Below are positions 6,401 to 14,877 of a DNA stretch of 24,414 nucleotides, in pieces. Source of the DNA: JAHELQ01 sp965603365 (GTDB lineage: Bacteria; Acidobacteriota; Aminicenantia; UBA2199); NCBI GenBank assembly GCA_965603365.1, contig CBFDCR010000074.1, positions 1-24,414 on the forward strand, written 5' to 3'. The notes under the pieces were generated by a model. That model was not told where the DNA came from. It worked only from the letters and a program-made list of their open reading frames with translations, and did not search any database. The position numbers and the translations under genes are program-made. How positions within the stretch are numbered: the first letter of the stretch is position 1; every line of letters starts with the position of its first letter.

Positions 6401-7222
6401 ATGAAAACCATCAAGATCGTACCGGTTCTCTTTTTCATGACAGTGTCGCTGTTTTCCCAGCGGATTATTTCGTTAGCCCCGGCAGTCACCGAGATCGTCT
6501 TCCAATTGGACAAGGGGCACCTGATTGTGGGCAACACCAAATTTTGCGACTATCCCGAAGCGGCCCGGAAGATCAAAAAGGTGGGGGGACTGCTGGATCT
6601 GAACCTGGAGATGGTTATCGATCTCAAACCCGATTTGATCATCCTCTACCCTGAACAGATCGAAAAGGTCAAGATCCTGGAAGATAAAACCCGGCTCCTG
6701 GTGGTGGAACACCGCAATTTAGACGATCTCTTTGAGTCGATTCGAATCATTTCACGAGAGCTAAAAGTCCCCCGGCAGGGCAGCGCCATTATCGCCGGTA
6801 TCAAAAATACCTTTGCCCGGGTTAGAGCCGAAGTTCCCAAAAAGAAAAAGATCAAGACCTTGCTCGTTGCCGGGCGCAACCCGGACCGTCTCTCCAACAT
6901 CTACATCGTCGGCAGCAACGACTTTCTAAACGAAGTCTTAGACGCTGCCGGGGGCGTCAACGCCTACAACGGCAATCTCGCCTACCCCAACATCTCCATC
7001 GAGTCCATCGTGGCCATGAACCCCGATGTCATCATCGAACTATCCGCCTACAATCAAAACATCAAAAATCAAGATATCGTGAACATCTGGCAAAAATTCC
7101 CGGTCATCACCGCCGTCCGCAATAACCGCATTCACATCATCCGCGACCCCGTCTGGCTCCGCCCCGGCCCCCGGGTCGGCCGCATCGCCCTAAAAATGTA
7201 CGACATATTCTTCAAGAAATAA
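6401..7222 (+). CDS. btuF: Periplasmic substrate-binding protein of an ABC importer, probable B12-binding BtuF
   Basis: A 273-residue secreted binding protein of the helical-backbone family (cobalamin, heme and siderophore binders). A signal peptide covers about residues 1-19 (VLFFMTVSLFSQ). The mature protein begins RIISLAPAVTEIVFQL, the standard opening of this family, followed by VVGNTKFCDYP-like and VGGLLDLNLEMVIDLKPDLI segments. The second lobe has IYIVGSNDFLNEVLDAAGGVNA and ISIESIVAMNPDVII. It begins 6 bases after the nrdG stop with no clear ribosome site, so it is probably coupled to nrdG and transcribed with nrdD. No BtuC or BtuD gene lies in the window. B12 is favoured as substrate because of the riboswitch-controlled receptor in the same cluster; iron chelates remain possible. 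Confidence 0.75.
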   Translation: MKTIKIVPVLFFMTVSLFSQRIISLAPAVTEIVFQLDKGHLIVGNTKFCDYPEAARKIKKVGGLLDLNLEMVIDLKPDLIILYPEQIEKVKILEDKTRLLVVEHRNLDDLFESIRIISRELKVPRQGSAIIAGIKNTFARVRAEVPKKKKIKTLLVAGRNPDRLSNIYIVGSNDFLNEVLDAAGGVNAYNGNLAYPNISIESIVAMNPDVIIELSAYNQNIKNQDIVNIWQKFPVITAVRNNRIHIIRDPVWLRPGPRVGRIALKMYDIFFKK

Positions 7223-7414
7223 ACAGAGTTATTTTTAGAAGAAATTTATTTTTTTATCCTATTTTGTTGATTTTTTTTTACTTTTAAAACATATATATAT
7301 CGTGTTTTTATTAATATGTTCTATTCCGGAGAGAGTGAAAAACAATCCTATTAAAAAAAGTATCGCACCACTATTGGCACTGTTTTTTAAGACAAAAAAG
7401 TAAGGAGGGGTAAA
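7223..7414. other. A+T-rich intergenic stretch
   Basis: Long T and A runs and an ATATATATAT segment (7291-7300). TTGATT at 7267-7272 with TATATA about 19 bp on could be a weak promoter for the gene at 7415. No convincing terminator hairpin for the nrd operon is visible. Confidence 0.4.
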
Positions 7415-8371
7415 ATGAACGGCAAAAAGGGTACAGGCGTATCGCCACCGCCTGATCATGGCTTCATTTATCTGGATAAGCGGGACGAATGGCGCAAAAG
7501 AGCTGTCCGCAGTAAGCGGGTTTTGAAAGAGGGATTGGAAGAAGCAGGCGCAAATGATGCTACCATCAACGATATACTGGCAGAATACAGAAGAAGGGCT
7601 TACAATGGGTATATACCCAGCGGAATCAGAAAAATGGATATTTTAAAAGCGGTGATTGACGAAAAAATCTATACAAGTACAGCCGCCAAGTCCGAAATAT
7701 CATGGGTAAAAGTCAGACTCTTTTTTATCCATCTACCAAAATCCAGGGGAGCGAAGGTAATACCCGGCAGTAAGATCATATTCAAGGAAAAGCCCCATAC
7801 GAGAGGGTATGGGAACTGGTCGGTTAAAGTTCATGGCCTGGGTATGGGAGACAGCCAGATGGTTCGCTTGGTTTGCAATTTCAACGTCGAAGTTAAAGGC
7901 GATGACTGTTTATGTATTTATGCAATGGTTCCTTTTAAGGTTTCCCAAACTTTCATTACAAATAAAAAAACCGGTAAAATCAGCAGTGGAATTCGGCTGG
8001 AAGTCCCGAGAAATTACGATGGATACATATTCAAGAATGAGCCTATACCTTGTGCAGAAGACTGCCCGCGAAGAAATCTCTGGTATCCCTTAAAAGATTT
8101 TTCTCTTTCCAAACTCAGCAAGACAAGCAGGCAATCCCTAAACGTTGTATGGCCCCATAAAAATCCACTAAAAATTGAGATGGATATTATGAACAAACAA
8201 TATCAAATGGAAATACAACTGTTCAGGAAACTCAGCCTTAAATTAGAATTTGTACTCCAGGGGGGATACGATTATAAGGTATATGCGCTGAAAAAAAGAG
8301 ATGGTATCAAATGGAAAACGTTTGAAGCCGCCCGAAGTTCAGTTCCGGGAGGAGCACCGGCGCATCCATAA
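7415..8371 (+). CDS. Protein of unknown function, 318 residues
   Basis: The start is ATG 7415 with a strong AAGGAGGGG about 5 bases upstream. I do not recognise the family. The N-terminal third is charged and helical (DKRDEWRKRAVRSKRVLKEG, then INDILAEYRRRAY). The middle and C-terminal parts alternate in a beta-like way (WVKVRLFFIHLP, VRLVCNFNVEVKGDDCLCIY, MEIQLFRKLSLKLEFVLQGG). There are four cysteines in the centre, two in CAEDCPRRNLW. It has no signal peptide or membrane helix. It stands alone, and its codons are clearly more A/T-rich than those of the flanking nrdG, btuF and metG genes, as is its upstream DNA, which suggests recent acquisition. A strong RNA-like stem follows 25 bases after its stop. 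Confidence 0.65.
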   Translation: MNGKKGTGVSPPPDHGFIYLDKRDEWRKRAVRSKRVLKEGLEEAGANDATINDILAEYRRRAYNGYIPSGIRKMDILKAVIDEKIYTSTAAKSEISWVKVRLFFIHLPKSRGAKVIPGSKIIFKEKPHTRGYGNWSVKVHGLGMGDSQMVRLVCNFNVEVKGDDCLCIYAMVPFKVSQTFITNKKTGKISSGIRLEVPRNYDGYIFKNEPIPCAEDCPRRNLWYPLKDFSLSKLSKTSRQSLNVVWPHKNPLKIEMDIMNKQYQMEIQLFRKLSLKLEFVLQGGYDYKVYALKKRDGIKWKTFEAARSSVPGGAPAHP

Positions 8372-8396
8372 AAAAGGAAATTCCGCTAAATAAGTC

Positions 8397-8449
8397 GGTA
8401 GAGGGGTGTGACGACACCCAAAGCCGACAATCCGGGGAACCCTTCTACC
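8397..8449. other. Strong stem-loop of unknown role
   Basis: GGTAGAGGGGT (8397-8407) pairs with ACCCTTCTACC (8439-8449), 11 pairs with one G-U. An alternative fold nests GGGTGT-GACG-ACACCC inside GTCGG...CCGAC in the same region. No T-run follows on the plus strand; read on the minus strand the stem is preceded by, not followed by, T residues. It is therefore not a standard terminator on either strand. It may be a structured 3' end for the gene at 7415 or a remnant of a small palindromic element. Confidence 0.45.
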
Positions 8450-8513
8450 TTAAAAAAAAGATAAACGATGCACTTACATTTTCGCCTGTCTTCCAACATA
8501 TCTCTCCGGTTCT

Positions 8514-8801
8514 TCAAGAAAAATTCCCCACCGCAGTAAAATCTATCCTGACGATCTGCACCACGGTGTCCTCATCGGTCCGCCAGTCCACCGGTAGATA
8601 GGCACGGCAGTGACTGCAATCGGCCAGACAATTTTCCAGTTGAGCGGCAATTTTTTGACTGATCCGTTAATGTTTCATCACCGGCATAGGCACCATCGCA
8701 ACAGGAATTCCCCGAATCAATTCCCAGCGCCCCTCCCACTGTACATATTCATCATACGTATAATGGGGTAGATCCTCCATTTTTAATGCCGGTTTAGCCA
8801 T
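8514..8801 (-). pseudogene. Uma2-family (putative restriction-endonuclease-like, DUF820) pseudogene
   Basis: ATG 8801 follows a perfect AGGAGG. The reading MAKPALKMEDLPHYTYDEYV, then WEGRWELIRGIPVAMVPMPV, is the usual opening of Uma2 proteins. TAA at 8667-8669 stops it after 44 residues. The same frame then continues as RISQKIAAQLENCLADCSHC and RAYLPVDWRTDEDTVVQ, where family members have HQRIS and DEDTVVQPDV. So the TAA stands where CAA (Gln) is expected: a single C-to-T nonsense change. After DTVVQ the family sequence is lost and the frame ends at 8514, so about half of a usual 180-200 residue protein is missing as well. Some Uma2 family proteins occur in many scattered copies; their role is unclear. 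Confidence 0.75.
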
Positions 8802-8958
8802 ATCAAACCTCCTACTCCCCATAATATGCAACACATTCCCCCCTTTGTCAACCCACCGACCCAATAAAATCGATGCCCCGCTCTTGAAAAATCCCCCCAT
8901 TTCATATAACATTGGGATCTAAAAAAAACATGTCAACCACTTTTCATGGAAGAGCAAG

Positions 8959-10785
8959 ATGAGTAAAAAAGAGAGCAGCCAGGAGACAGCGTTAAACTTA
9001 GGGAGGCGGGTGTTTGATTCTCTGACCCAGGAGCAGGTTCAGACTCTGTTAGATGCCCTCTTCTTCACCAGGGACACATCCCACGATGAAGCCCTTTTTC
9101 GCCGACTGGATGAGAATATTGCCCACACCATTCGGAAACTTCTTCAAACCGAGGGGCAACCGGAATCAGGCGTAAGTGATTCCAACAGGATCATCTCCAG
9201 GCAGCGGCTGCTGGAGGAGTGGGAGGCCTTGTGGAAAGAGTGGGATCAATGTGTCAGGGAATTGGGCAGGGAGAAGGGGAAATACGTCGAACAGACAGCC
9301 CATTGGGAACCGCCCAATTTTTATGGAGACGATCTGGCATACGACTTGGATAAGATAGCCGAAAACATGCTGCCCCTCATCGACGATGTATTTGTACTGG
9401 TAAAGGAGCCCGATCTTTTCAAAGGCGCCATCAGACAGATCGATGAGCGCATCGGCCTCTACCCCGAGTGGCTGGGTGCGGATTACGGGGACCCCTTTCA
9501 ACTGGGGGCCAACACCACCGACTGCATCCTGCGCTGGCAATGGCTGCAGTACCGGGAGCACCCCGAACCGGGGGAAAACTTTTTAGAAGATATCCATCAG
9601 ATCGAGATACTGGTCGACCGGTTCCGGTTAAACCAGGCGGCATGCATCACCTTTTTTGATCAGTTGCCGGAGGCGGTATGCCGGGAAATTTACGAACTAT
9701 TTACCGGTGGAGGGACCGATGAGTGGTGGCATGAAGACCTCGACTGCGCCTACTCCAAATGGCACCACATCCACCATCTCTATGAAAAACGGTTTAATCC
9801 GGCAGCCTATCTGAAAACATGCCGGACCTACCTTGCAGAAAACTGGAAATATGGCAGGCCGCTGGTGGAAGACGCCATCGGAAGAAAAGCGTATTCAGAG
9901 GCAGAAAACCTGCTGGTCAGAACCTTCTACAGCTACCTTCGTTTAGAGGAGCCATCCACCTGGTATCCTGAATCGTCCCTGCTGCTGGAAGAGAGGTGTT
10001 CTTTCTATCCACCGGAAAATAAGGAAGAAGTAATAGCCCTGTTGGGTCTGTGGGCCAGGGCGGCAGAAAAGCAAAACAACCAGGCCAGGGCCGCGGCCTG
10101 CCGCCTTCAACAGGTGACTGTGGAGTCGCCGGAGAACTGGCACCAGGTGATCGAAATTTACAAAAATGTATGGAACCCAACGACCAGAGATACTATCGAT
10201 CCCCTATTCAGGCAATGGCAGGCCCTGTCGGTGCGCCGCGGTGTCGATACCTATCGTAAAGTACCCTATTCCGATACCTGGTTCCACTGGTTAATGGCCA
10301 CTCAAATAGACGACGCCTGTGATAAACACTGGTTCCAGGGCAAAGTCATGGGCTGGCTCCGACAATTAAATGCTGAATCCCAAAAATTCATTGAGGAAGC
10401 ACCACTGCTGGCCTGTTTCACCAAAGACCTGGCCAACAGTTCGGTTCTCAAGAAAGAGTACCCCACCTTCTATGAAGTGGTCTTGCCCGACGATAAAGGC
10501 CAAACAACGATGCCAAATTCCCGCCAGGAGATATTAAAACAGATGGGGAACGTCGAGCGATTCCTGCCAGCGGTAATGGAAGTGTGGCAGCGCCATCTGC
10601 ACCACCTGGTGCCGGACCCGGCCCACTCCCACCGCTCCCGTTACAACACGCATGCCCGATGGATGGTGGCCCTCCGGGAAATCAACCGGGAAGCCCATGC
10701 CCGCCTGCTGGCCCAGTGGCGAATCAACCACAAACGCCGCCACAGCTTATGGAAAGCCTTAGAAGAATCCCATTCCCAATCATAA
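8959..10785 (+). CDS. Large helical protein of unknown function, 608 residues
   Basis: The start is ATG 8959 with a modest GGAAGAG about 8 bases upstream. No signal peptide or membrane segment is seen, so it is probably cytoplasmic. The sequence is almost entirely predicted helix and rich in Trp, Glu and Arg (RQRLLEEWEALWKEWDQCVR, YSKWHHIHHLYEKRF, AEKQNNQARAAACRLQQV), which suggests an alpha-solenoid or TPR-like repeat scaffold. The C-terminus is basic and His-rich (VWQRHLHHLVPDPAHSHRSR, then HARLLAQWRINHKRRHSLW), a possible nucleic-acid or partner-binding tail. I do not recognise a named family. No obvious operon partner: an Uma2 remnant lies upstream on the other strand, and metG downstream has its own promoter. 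Confidence 0.8.
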   Translation: MSKKESSQETALNLGRRVFDSLTQEQVQTLLDALFFTRDTSHDEALFRRLDENIAHTIRKLLQTEGQPESGVSDSNRIISRQRLLEEWEALWKEWDQCVRELGREKGKYVEQTAHWEPPNFYGDDLAYDLDKIAENMLPLIDDVFVLVKEPDLFKGAIRQIDERIGLYPEWLGADYGDPFQLGANTTDCILRWQWLQYREHPEPGENFLEDIHQIEILVDRFRLNQAACITFFDQLPEAVCREIYELFTGGGTDEWWHEDLDCAYSKWHHIHHLYEKRFNPAAYLKTCRTYLAENWKYGRPLVEDAIGRKAYSEAENLLVRTFYSYLRLEEPSTWYPESSLLLEERCSFYPPENKEEVIALLGLWARAAEKQNNQARAAACRLQQVTVESPENWHQVIEIYKNVWNPTTRDTIDPLFRQWQALSVRRGVDTYRKVPYSDTWFHWLMATQIDDACDKHWFQGKVMGWLRQLNAESQKFIEEAPLLACFTKDLANSSVLKKEYPTFYEVVLPDDKGQTTMPNSRQEILKQMGNVERFLPAVMEVWQRHLHHLVPDPAHSHRSRYNTHARWMVALREINREAHARLLAQWRINHKRRHSLWKALEESHSQS

Positions 10786-10800
10786 TTTTCGACTCTGGTC

Positions 10801-10829
10801 TTGATTGTGGGGGAATTCCGGGTTAAAAT
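10801..10829 (+). promoter_or_regulatory. metG promoter
   Basis: TTGATT (10801-10806), 17 bp, TAAAAT (10824-10829). The leader of about 35 bases carries AAGGTG (10861-10866) 6 bases before the ATG. The same hexamers recur in front of other genes in the window. Confidence 0.65.
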
Positions 10830-10872
10830 GGTAATCTTGTTTTGCTGCGGAGTTAAAGATAAGGTGTAGAAA

Positions 10873-12894
10873 ATGAGTAGTAAGAAGAGGAAAATACTGG
10901 TGACGGCGGCGCTGCCTTATGCCAATGACGACATCCACCTGGGCCACCTGGTGGAGTATCTGCAAACCGATTTCTGGGTCCGTTTTCAGAAGATGCGGGG
11001 CCACGAATGCCGCTATATGTGTGCCGACGATACCCACGGCACTCCCATCATGATCAGTGCCCGTAAACAGGGCATCACCCCTGAAGAACTAATCGAACGA
11101 AACCGTGAGGCACACCTCCGGGACTTTGCCGATTTCGAGGTCGAATTCGACAATTATTACTCGACCAACAGCCCGGAAAACCGGGAATTCTCCGAAGAAA
11201 TATACCGGCTCATGGAACAAAACGGTCACATCGAGAGCCGAAATGTGAAGCAGCACTATTGCGAGCATGACCGGATGTTTCTACCCGACCGTTTCGTCGT
11301 CGGCACCTGTCCCCGCTGTGGGGCAGACTCCCAGTACGGCGACTCCTGTGACAAATGCGGGGCCACCTACTCCTCCTTTGAATTAAAAGAAGCTAAATGC
11401 GCCATCTGCGGCAACCCGCCGGTGGCTAAGGAGAGCGAACACCTGTTTTTTAAGTTAAATCACTTCAAGGATTTTCTTAAAAAGTGGGTGCGGGAACATA
11501 CCGCAAAGGAGGTGGCCAATAAACTGGACGAGTGGCTTAAAGATGACCTGAGGGACTGGGATATCTCGCGGGATGCCCCCTACTTCGGCTTCGAGATTCC
11601 CGGAAAACCGGGAAAGTACTTTTATGTCTGGCTCGACGCCCCCATCGGCTATATGTCATCCACCCAAAAATGGTGCCGCGACCACCAGCGGGATTTCAAT
11701 GAATTCTGGAAGGATAACGACGAATCGGAGTTGTACCACTTTATCGGCAAAGACATTGTCTATTTCCATACCCTGTTCTGGCCGGCCATGCTCCACAATG
11801 CCGGCTATAAAACGCCGGATCAGGTGTTTGTGCACGGTTTCTTAACGGTCAACGGCGAAAAGATGAGTAAATCCAAAGGCACATTTATCAGGGCCCGCAC
11901 CTATCTCAATCACCTGCCGCCCCTCTACCTGCGTTACTACTACGCTGCCAAAATATCATCCTCTATGGACGACATCGGCCTTAGTTTCACTGACTTCGTC
12001 ACCCGCATAAACGGCGAGCTGATTGGCAAAATCACCAACCTGGCCTCCCGGGCCATCCAGATGCTGAACAAGATTGACAGCACGGTGGGCACCATCCCAA
12101 CCGAAGGCCGGGAACTGATCGAGGAGGCACAGAACACGGCCGATACAATTGCCAGTCACTATGAGAACCGGGACTTTTCCAGGGCCATCATCGAGATCCG
12201 CAGCATCGCCGATAAAGCCAACCGCTTCTTCGATGCCAGAGAACCCTGGAACACCATCAAAACCGACATCGAGGCCACCAGGGGGGTGTTAACCACGGTC
12301 ATCAACCTCTTCCGCATCATCGCCATCTACCTCAAACCCATCCTGCCCGCCTATGCGGCGAAAGTCGAAGGACTGCTGGGGGAAGAACCTTATACCTGGG
12401 ATTCGGCCCGGCAGGTCCTGGAAAGCCATAAAATCGAAAAATTTTCCCATCTGGCCCAACGGCTGGACCGGAAAGAGATCGATCAAATCGTAAACGAAAG
12501 TAAGGAGACAGTTACCATGGAACCTTCCCCAAAAGAGACGTCAAAGGATAAATTCGATCCTATCGCGCCGACGATAGAGTTCGACGATTTCATGAAGGTG
12601 GACTTAAGGATAGCCAGGATCATAGAGGCCGAAGAGATCAAGGAGGCCGACAGGCTGCTGCGGTTGAAGGTGGATATCGGCCCCGAAACCCGCACGATTA
12701 TCGCAGGCCTTAAACAGGCCTACAAGCCGGAGGAATTGGTGGGCCGACACATCGTGGTGGTGGCCAACCTCAAACCCCGGAAGATGAAATTCGGCACTTC
12801 CGAAGGCATGCTCCTGGCCTCCGGGCCCGGCGGCCAAGAGGTGTTTCTCCTCTCCCCCGACAAAGGCGCCGCCGCGGGTGAACGGGTCCATTAA
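10873..12894 (+). CDS. metG: Methionyl-tRNA synthetase with C-terminal tRNA-binding domain
   Basis: Charges initiator and elongator tRNA-Met with methionine using ATP, in the cytoplasm. It has 673 residues, the usual length for the form with a C-terminal domain. The class I signatures are HLGH (22-25, for HIGH) and KMSKS (330-334). The zinc knuckle insert has three CxxC pairs (C146/C149, C159/C162, C176/C179), so at least one full zinc site is present. GKYFYVWLDAPIGYMSS is the conserved core strand. From about residue 563 follows the OB-fold tRNA-binding (EMAP-II-like) domain (DFMKVDLRIARIIEAEEI, then KPRKMKFGTSEGMLLASG), which aids dimerisation and tRNA capture. It has its own promoter. Confidence 0.97.
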   Translation: MSSKKRKILVTAALPYANDDIHLGHLVEYLQTDFWVRFQKMRGHECRYMCADDTHGTPIMISARKQGITPEELIERNREAHLRDFADFEVEFDNYYSTNSPENREFSEEIYRLMEQNGHIESRNVKQHYCEHDRMFLPDRFVVGTCPRCGADSQYGDSCDKCGATYSSFELKEAKCAICGNPPVAKESEHLFFKLNHFKDFLKKWVREHTAKEVANKLDEWLKDDLRDWDISRDAPYFGFEIPGKPGKYFYVWLDAPIGYMSSTQKWCRDHQRDFNEFWKDNDESELYHFIGKDIVYFHTLFWPAMLHNAGYKTPDQVFVHGFLTVNGEKMSKSKGTFIRARTYLNHLPPLYLRYYYAAKISSSMDDIGLSFTDFVTRINGELIGKITNLASRAIQMLNKIDSTVGTIPTEGRELIEEAQNTADTIASHYENRDFSRAIIEIRSIADKANRFFDAREPWNTIKTDIEATRGVLTTVINLFRIIAIYLKPILPAYAAKVEGLLGEEPYTWDSARQVLESHKIEKFSHLAQRLDRKEIDQIVNESKETVTMEPSPKETSKDKFDPIAPTIEFDDFMKVDLRIARIIEAEEIKEADRLLRLKVDIGPETRTIIAGLKQAYKPEELVGRHIVVVANLKPRKMKFGTSEGMLLASGPGGQEVFLLSPDKGAAAGERVH

Positions 12895-12915
12895 TAAAAA
12901 TACAGCCATTTTTAT

Positions 12916-12943
12916 TTGATTTTCAATAAATTTCTGGTAAAAT
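12916..12943 (+). promoter_or_regulatory. Promoter for the OB-like/PepSY gene pair
   Basis: TTGATT (12916-12921), 16 bp, TAAAAT (12938-12943), 34 bases before the start codon. AAGGAG lies at 12966-12971. Confidence 0.6.
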
Positions 12944-12977
12944 ATGTGACTAAATCTATCCAGTTAAGGAGAAAAAC

Positions 12978-13517
12978 ATGCTGAAAAAGATGAGTACTCT
13001 CTTGTTTGGAATGGCTATTTTAAGTACCTACTTCTTCGGGGTCCCCGGCCAGGATGTAGATGTAAAGCCGGTGAAACTCCCGGTAGAGGAATTTGAAACG
13101 AAGGCCGGCGATCTGGTGGATCAAATGGTGGAGATCGAAGGCACGGTGATCCACGTCTGCCGTTACGGCGGTAAACGGCTGTTTTTGATCGGCGAAAAAT
13201 CGAAGCCCCAGATCAAGGTCACCACCAGCAATAAAATCTCCGCTTTTGATGCCAAACTGGAGGGCAGCGATATTATCGCCGAAGGTATCCTGCGGGAATT
13301 CCGGGTGGACGAGGCCTACCTGGACCAACTGGAAAAAAATGCCCGGGAAAGTGCCGAAAAGGCCCTCAACGAAGACCGGCAGGGTCATGACCTGCACCGG
13401 CACCAGGACCCCTTAAAGAGTATCAACAATATGCGGGAACAGCTCAAGAAGAGCGGTAAAGATTACCTCTCCTTCTTCTCGGTGGAATGCAGCGCCTACA
13501 AAGTCAAAGAAGATTGA
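12978..13517 (+). CDS. Secreted OB-fold-like protein of unknown function
   Basis: 179 residues, AAGGAG 6 bases before the ATG. An N-terminal signal peptide (MLKKMSTLLFGMAILSTYFF, then GVPGQ) sends it to the periplasm. The core, about residues 45-115, has the strand pattern of small nucleic-acid-binding-type OB folds: LVDQMVEIEGTVIHVCRYGG, RLFLIGEKSKPQIKVTTS, SDIIAEGILREFRV. The GTVxHVCxxGGKR stretch with C61 is the most distinctive part. A helical, His-containing tail follows (DRQGHDLHRHQDP). The next gene is a PepSY-type membrane protein 40 bases on, probably the same transcript. I recall similar pairs in other Gram-negative anaerobes but cannot confirm a function. A periplasmic metal or heme handling role is possible and unproven. 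Confidence 0.75.
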   Translation: MLKKMSTLLFGMAILSTYFFGVPGQDVDVKPVKLPVEEFETKAGDLVDQMVEIEGTVIHVCRYGGKRLFLIGEKSKPQIKVTTSNKISAFDAKLEGSDIIAEGILREFRVDEAYLDQLEKNARESAEKALNEDRQGHDLHRHQDPLKSINNMREQLKKSGKDYLSFFSVECSAYKVKED

Positions 13518-13557
13518 CAATCAACACCGGCAAAATAAGTTTTCAGGATATACTGCC

Positions 13558-14106
13558 ATGAATCTCAGAAAGTGGAATCGGATTCTGCACCGGGATCTGG
13601 GTTATATCTTTTTCGGCATGACCATCATCTACGCCCTGTCGGGGATTGCCTTAAACCACCGTAACGAGTGGAATCCCAACTACATCATCTCCCGGCAGCA
13701 GGTCAAGGTGGCGCTGCCCGGTGACCGAGACGCCATCGATAAAAAAGCAGCCCTGGATATTCTCGAGGGGGCAGGAGAAACAGCCGGTTACAAAAAACAC
13801 TACTTCCCGGAGGCGAATCGTTTGAAGATCTTTATCGAAGGCGGTTCTTTAGAAATCAATATGGACAGCGGCGAAGGGGTGATCGAGAAGATCGAGCGGC
13901 GGCCGATATTTTACGAGATCAATTTCCTGCACTACAATCCCGGCAAATGGTGGACCTGGTTCTCCGACATCTTTGCCGCCGCCCTGATGTTGATCGCCAT
14001 TACCGGCCTCTTCGTCATCAAGGGCAATAAGGGCATCGGCGGCCGCGGCGCCTGGCTCACGGCCTTAGGTACCGTTATCCCCCTCCTCTTCCTGTTCTTT
14101 TTGTAA
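13558..14106 (+). CDS. PepSY-associated membrane protein
   Basis: 182 residues with three membrane helices, at about 13-32, 136-155 and 163-182. The start LRKWNRILHRDLGYIFFGMT is typical of PepSY-associated TM proteins, with a His in the first helix cap and LNHRNEWNP right after helix 1. The periplasmic loop (about 35-125) carries a PepSY-like fold (DKKAALDILEGAGETAGYKK, LKIFIEGGSLEINMDSG). INFLHYNPGKWWTWFSD leads into helix 2, as in the family. Related proteins are linked to iron, siderophore or copper handling and reductase partners. It follows a secreted OB-like protein in a likely two-gene operon. The ribosome site is weak (AGGAT). Confidence 0.8.
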   Translation: MNLRKWNRILHRDLGYIFFGMTIIYALSGIALNHRNEWNPNYIISRQQVKVALPGDRDAIDKKAALDILEGAGETAGYKKHYFPEANRLKIFIEGGSLEINMDSGEGVIEKIERRPIFYEINFLHYNPGKWWTWFSDIFAAALMLIAITGLFVIKGNKGIGGRGAWLTALGTVIPLLFLFFL

Positions 14107-14139
14107 CGAACTTACATTCTTATATTCTTAAATTTCCAT

Positions 14140-14168
14140 TTGATTTCCCCCTCATTTTTTATTAATAT
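14140..14168 (+). promoter_or_regulatory. elbB promoter
   Basis: TTGATT (14140-14145), 17 bp, TAATAT (14163-14168). The short leader ends in AAAGGAGG seven bases before the ATG at 14191. Confidence 0.65.
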
Positions 14169-14190
14169 ATGGGAGAGAAAGGAGGTCAAG

Positions 14191-14850
14191 ATGAAAAAAG
14201 TGGCTGTTATATTGTCCGGCGCCGGGGTCTTCGACGGCACGGAAATCCATGAATCGGTCATCACCTTACTGGCGTTGGACCGCAGGGGTGCCGCAGTCCA
14301 GTGCCTGGCACCGGATATTCCCCAGATGCAGGTGATGAACCATTTGACCGGCAAACCCACCGGCGAGACCCGCAACGTACTGGTGGAATCGGCCCGCATC
14401 GCCCGGGGAGAAATCAAGGATCTGGCCCAGGTCGATGTCAACGATTTCGATGCCGCGATTTTCCCCGGCGGCTTCGGGGCGGCCAAGAATTTGTGCGATT
14501 TTGCCGTCAAAGGCCCGCTCTGCTCTGTCAACCCGGTGGTGGAGACCTTCATCAAAGAGGCACTCAAAGCCGGTAAAGTCCTGGGTTTTATCTGCATCGC
14601 CCCGGCTTTGGCGGCCCGGGTGGCGGGCAGTATCGGGCTGCACCCGGACCTGACCATCGGCACCGATAAGGATACCGCGGCGGCAATAGAAAAAATGGGA
14701 GGACATCACGTCTCCTCGACGGCAGCGGATTTCGTGGTGGATGAGAAGCATAAGATCGTCACCACCCCTGCCTACATGCTGGGCCAACGGATCGGCGAAG
14801 TGGCCGAGGGCATCGAAAAGCTGGTGGACAAGGTCCTGGAATTGTGCTGA
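14191..14850 (+). CDS. elbB: ElbB-type DJ-1/PfpI family protein (glyoxalase-like)
   Basis: 219 residues starting at ATG 14191, chosen because AAAGGAGG lies at the right distance; the longer frame from 14140 would start inside the promoter. The sequence follows ElbB closely: VILSGAGVFDGTEIHES at the N-terminus, APDIPQMQVMNHLTG, ARGEIKDL, then IFPGGFGAAKNL (about 90-101) and the nucleophile-elbow LGFICIAPAL with C135. Family members were first noted for raising lycopene yield in E. coli and show weak glyoxalase activity; the physiological substrate is unsettled. It is cytoplasmic, a single gene, convergent with the efflux operon (27 bases between stops). Confidence 0.93.
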   Translation: MKKVAVILSGAGVFDGTEIHESVITLLALDRRGAAVQCLAPDIPQMQVMNHLTGKPTGETRNVLVESARIARGEIKDLAQVDVNDFDAAIFPGGFGAAKNLCDFAVKGPLCSVNPVVETFIKEALKAGKVLGFICIAPALAARVAGSIGLHPDLTIGTDKDTAAAIEKMGGHHVSSTAADFVVDEKHKIVTTPAYMLGQRIGEVAEGIEKLVDKVLELC

Positions 14851-14877
14851 AGTAACCGTTAGCCTGAGCCGAATCGC

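Noticed and set aside
14112..14787. Minus-strand ORFs of 170-180 residues opposite elbB
   Set aside because: Shadows of elbB, which has promoter, ribosome site and clear family motifs.
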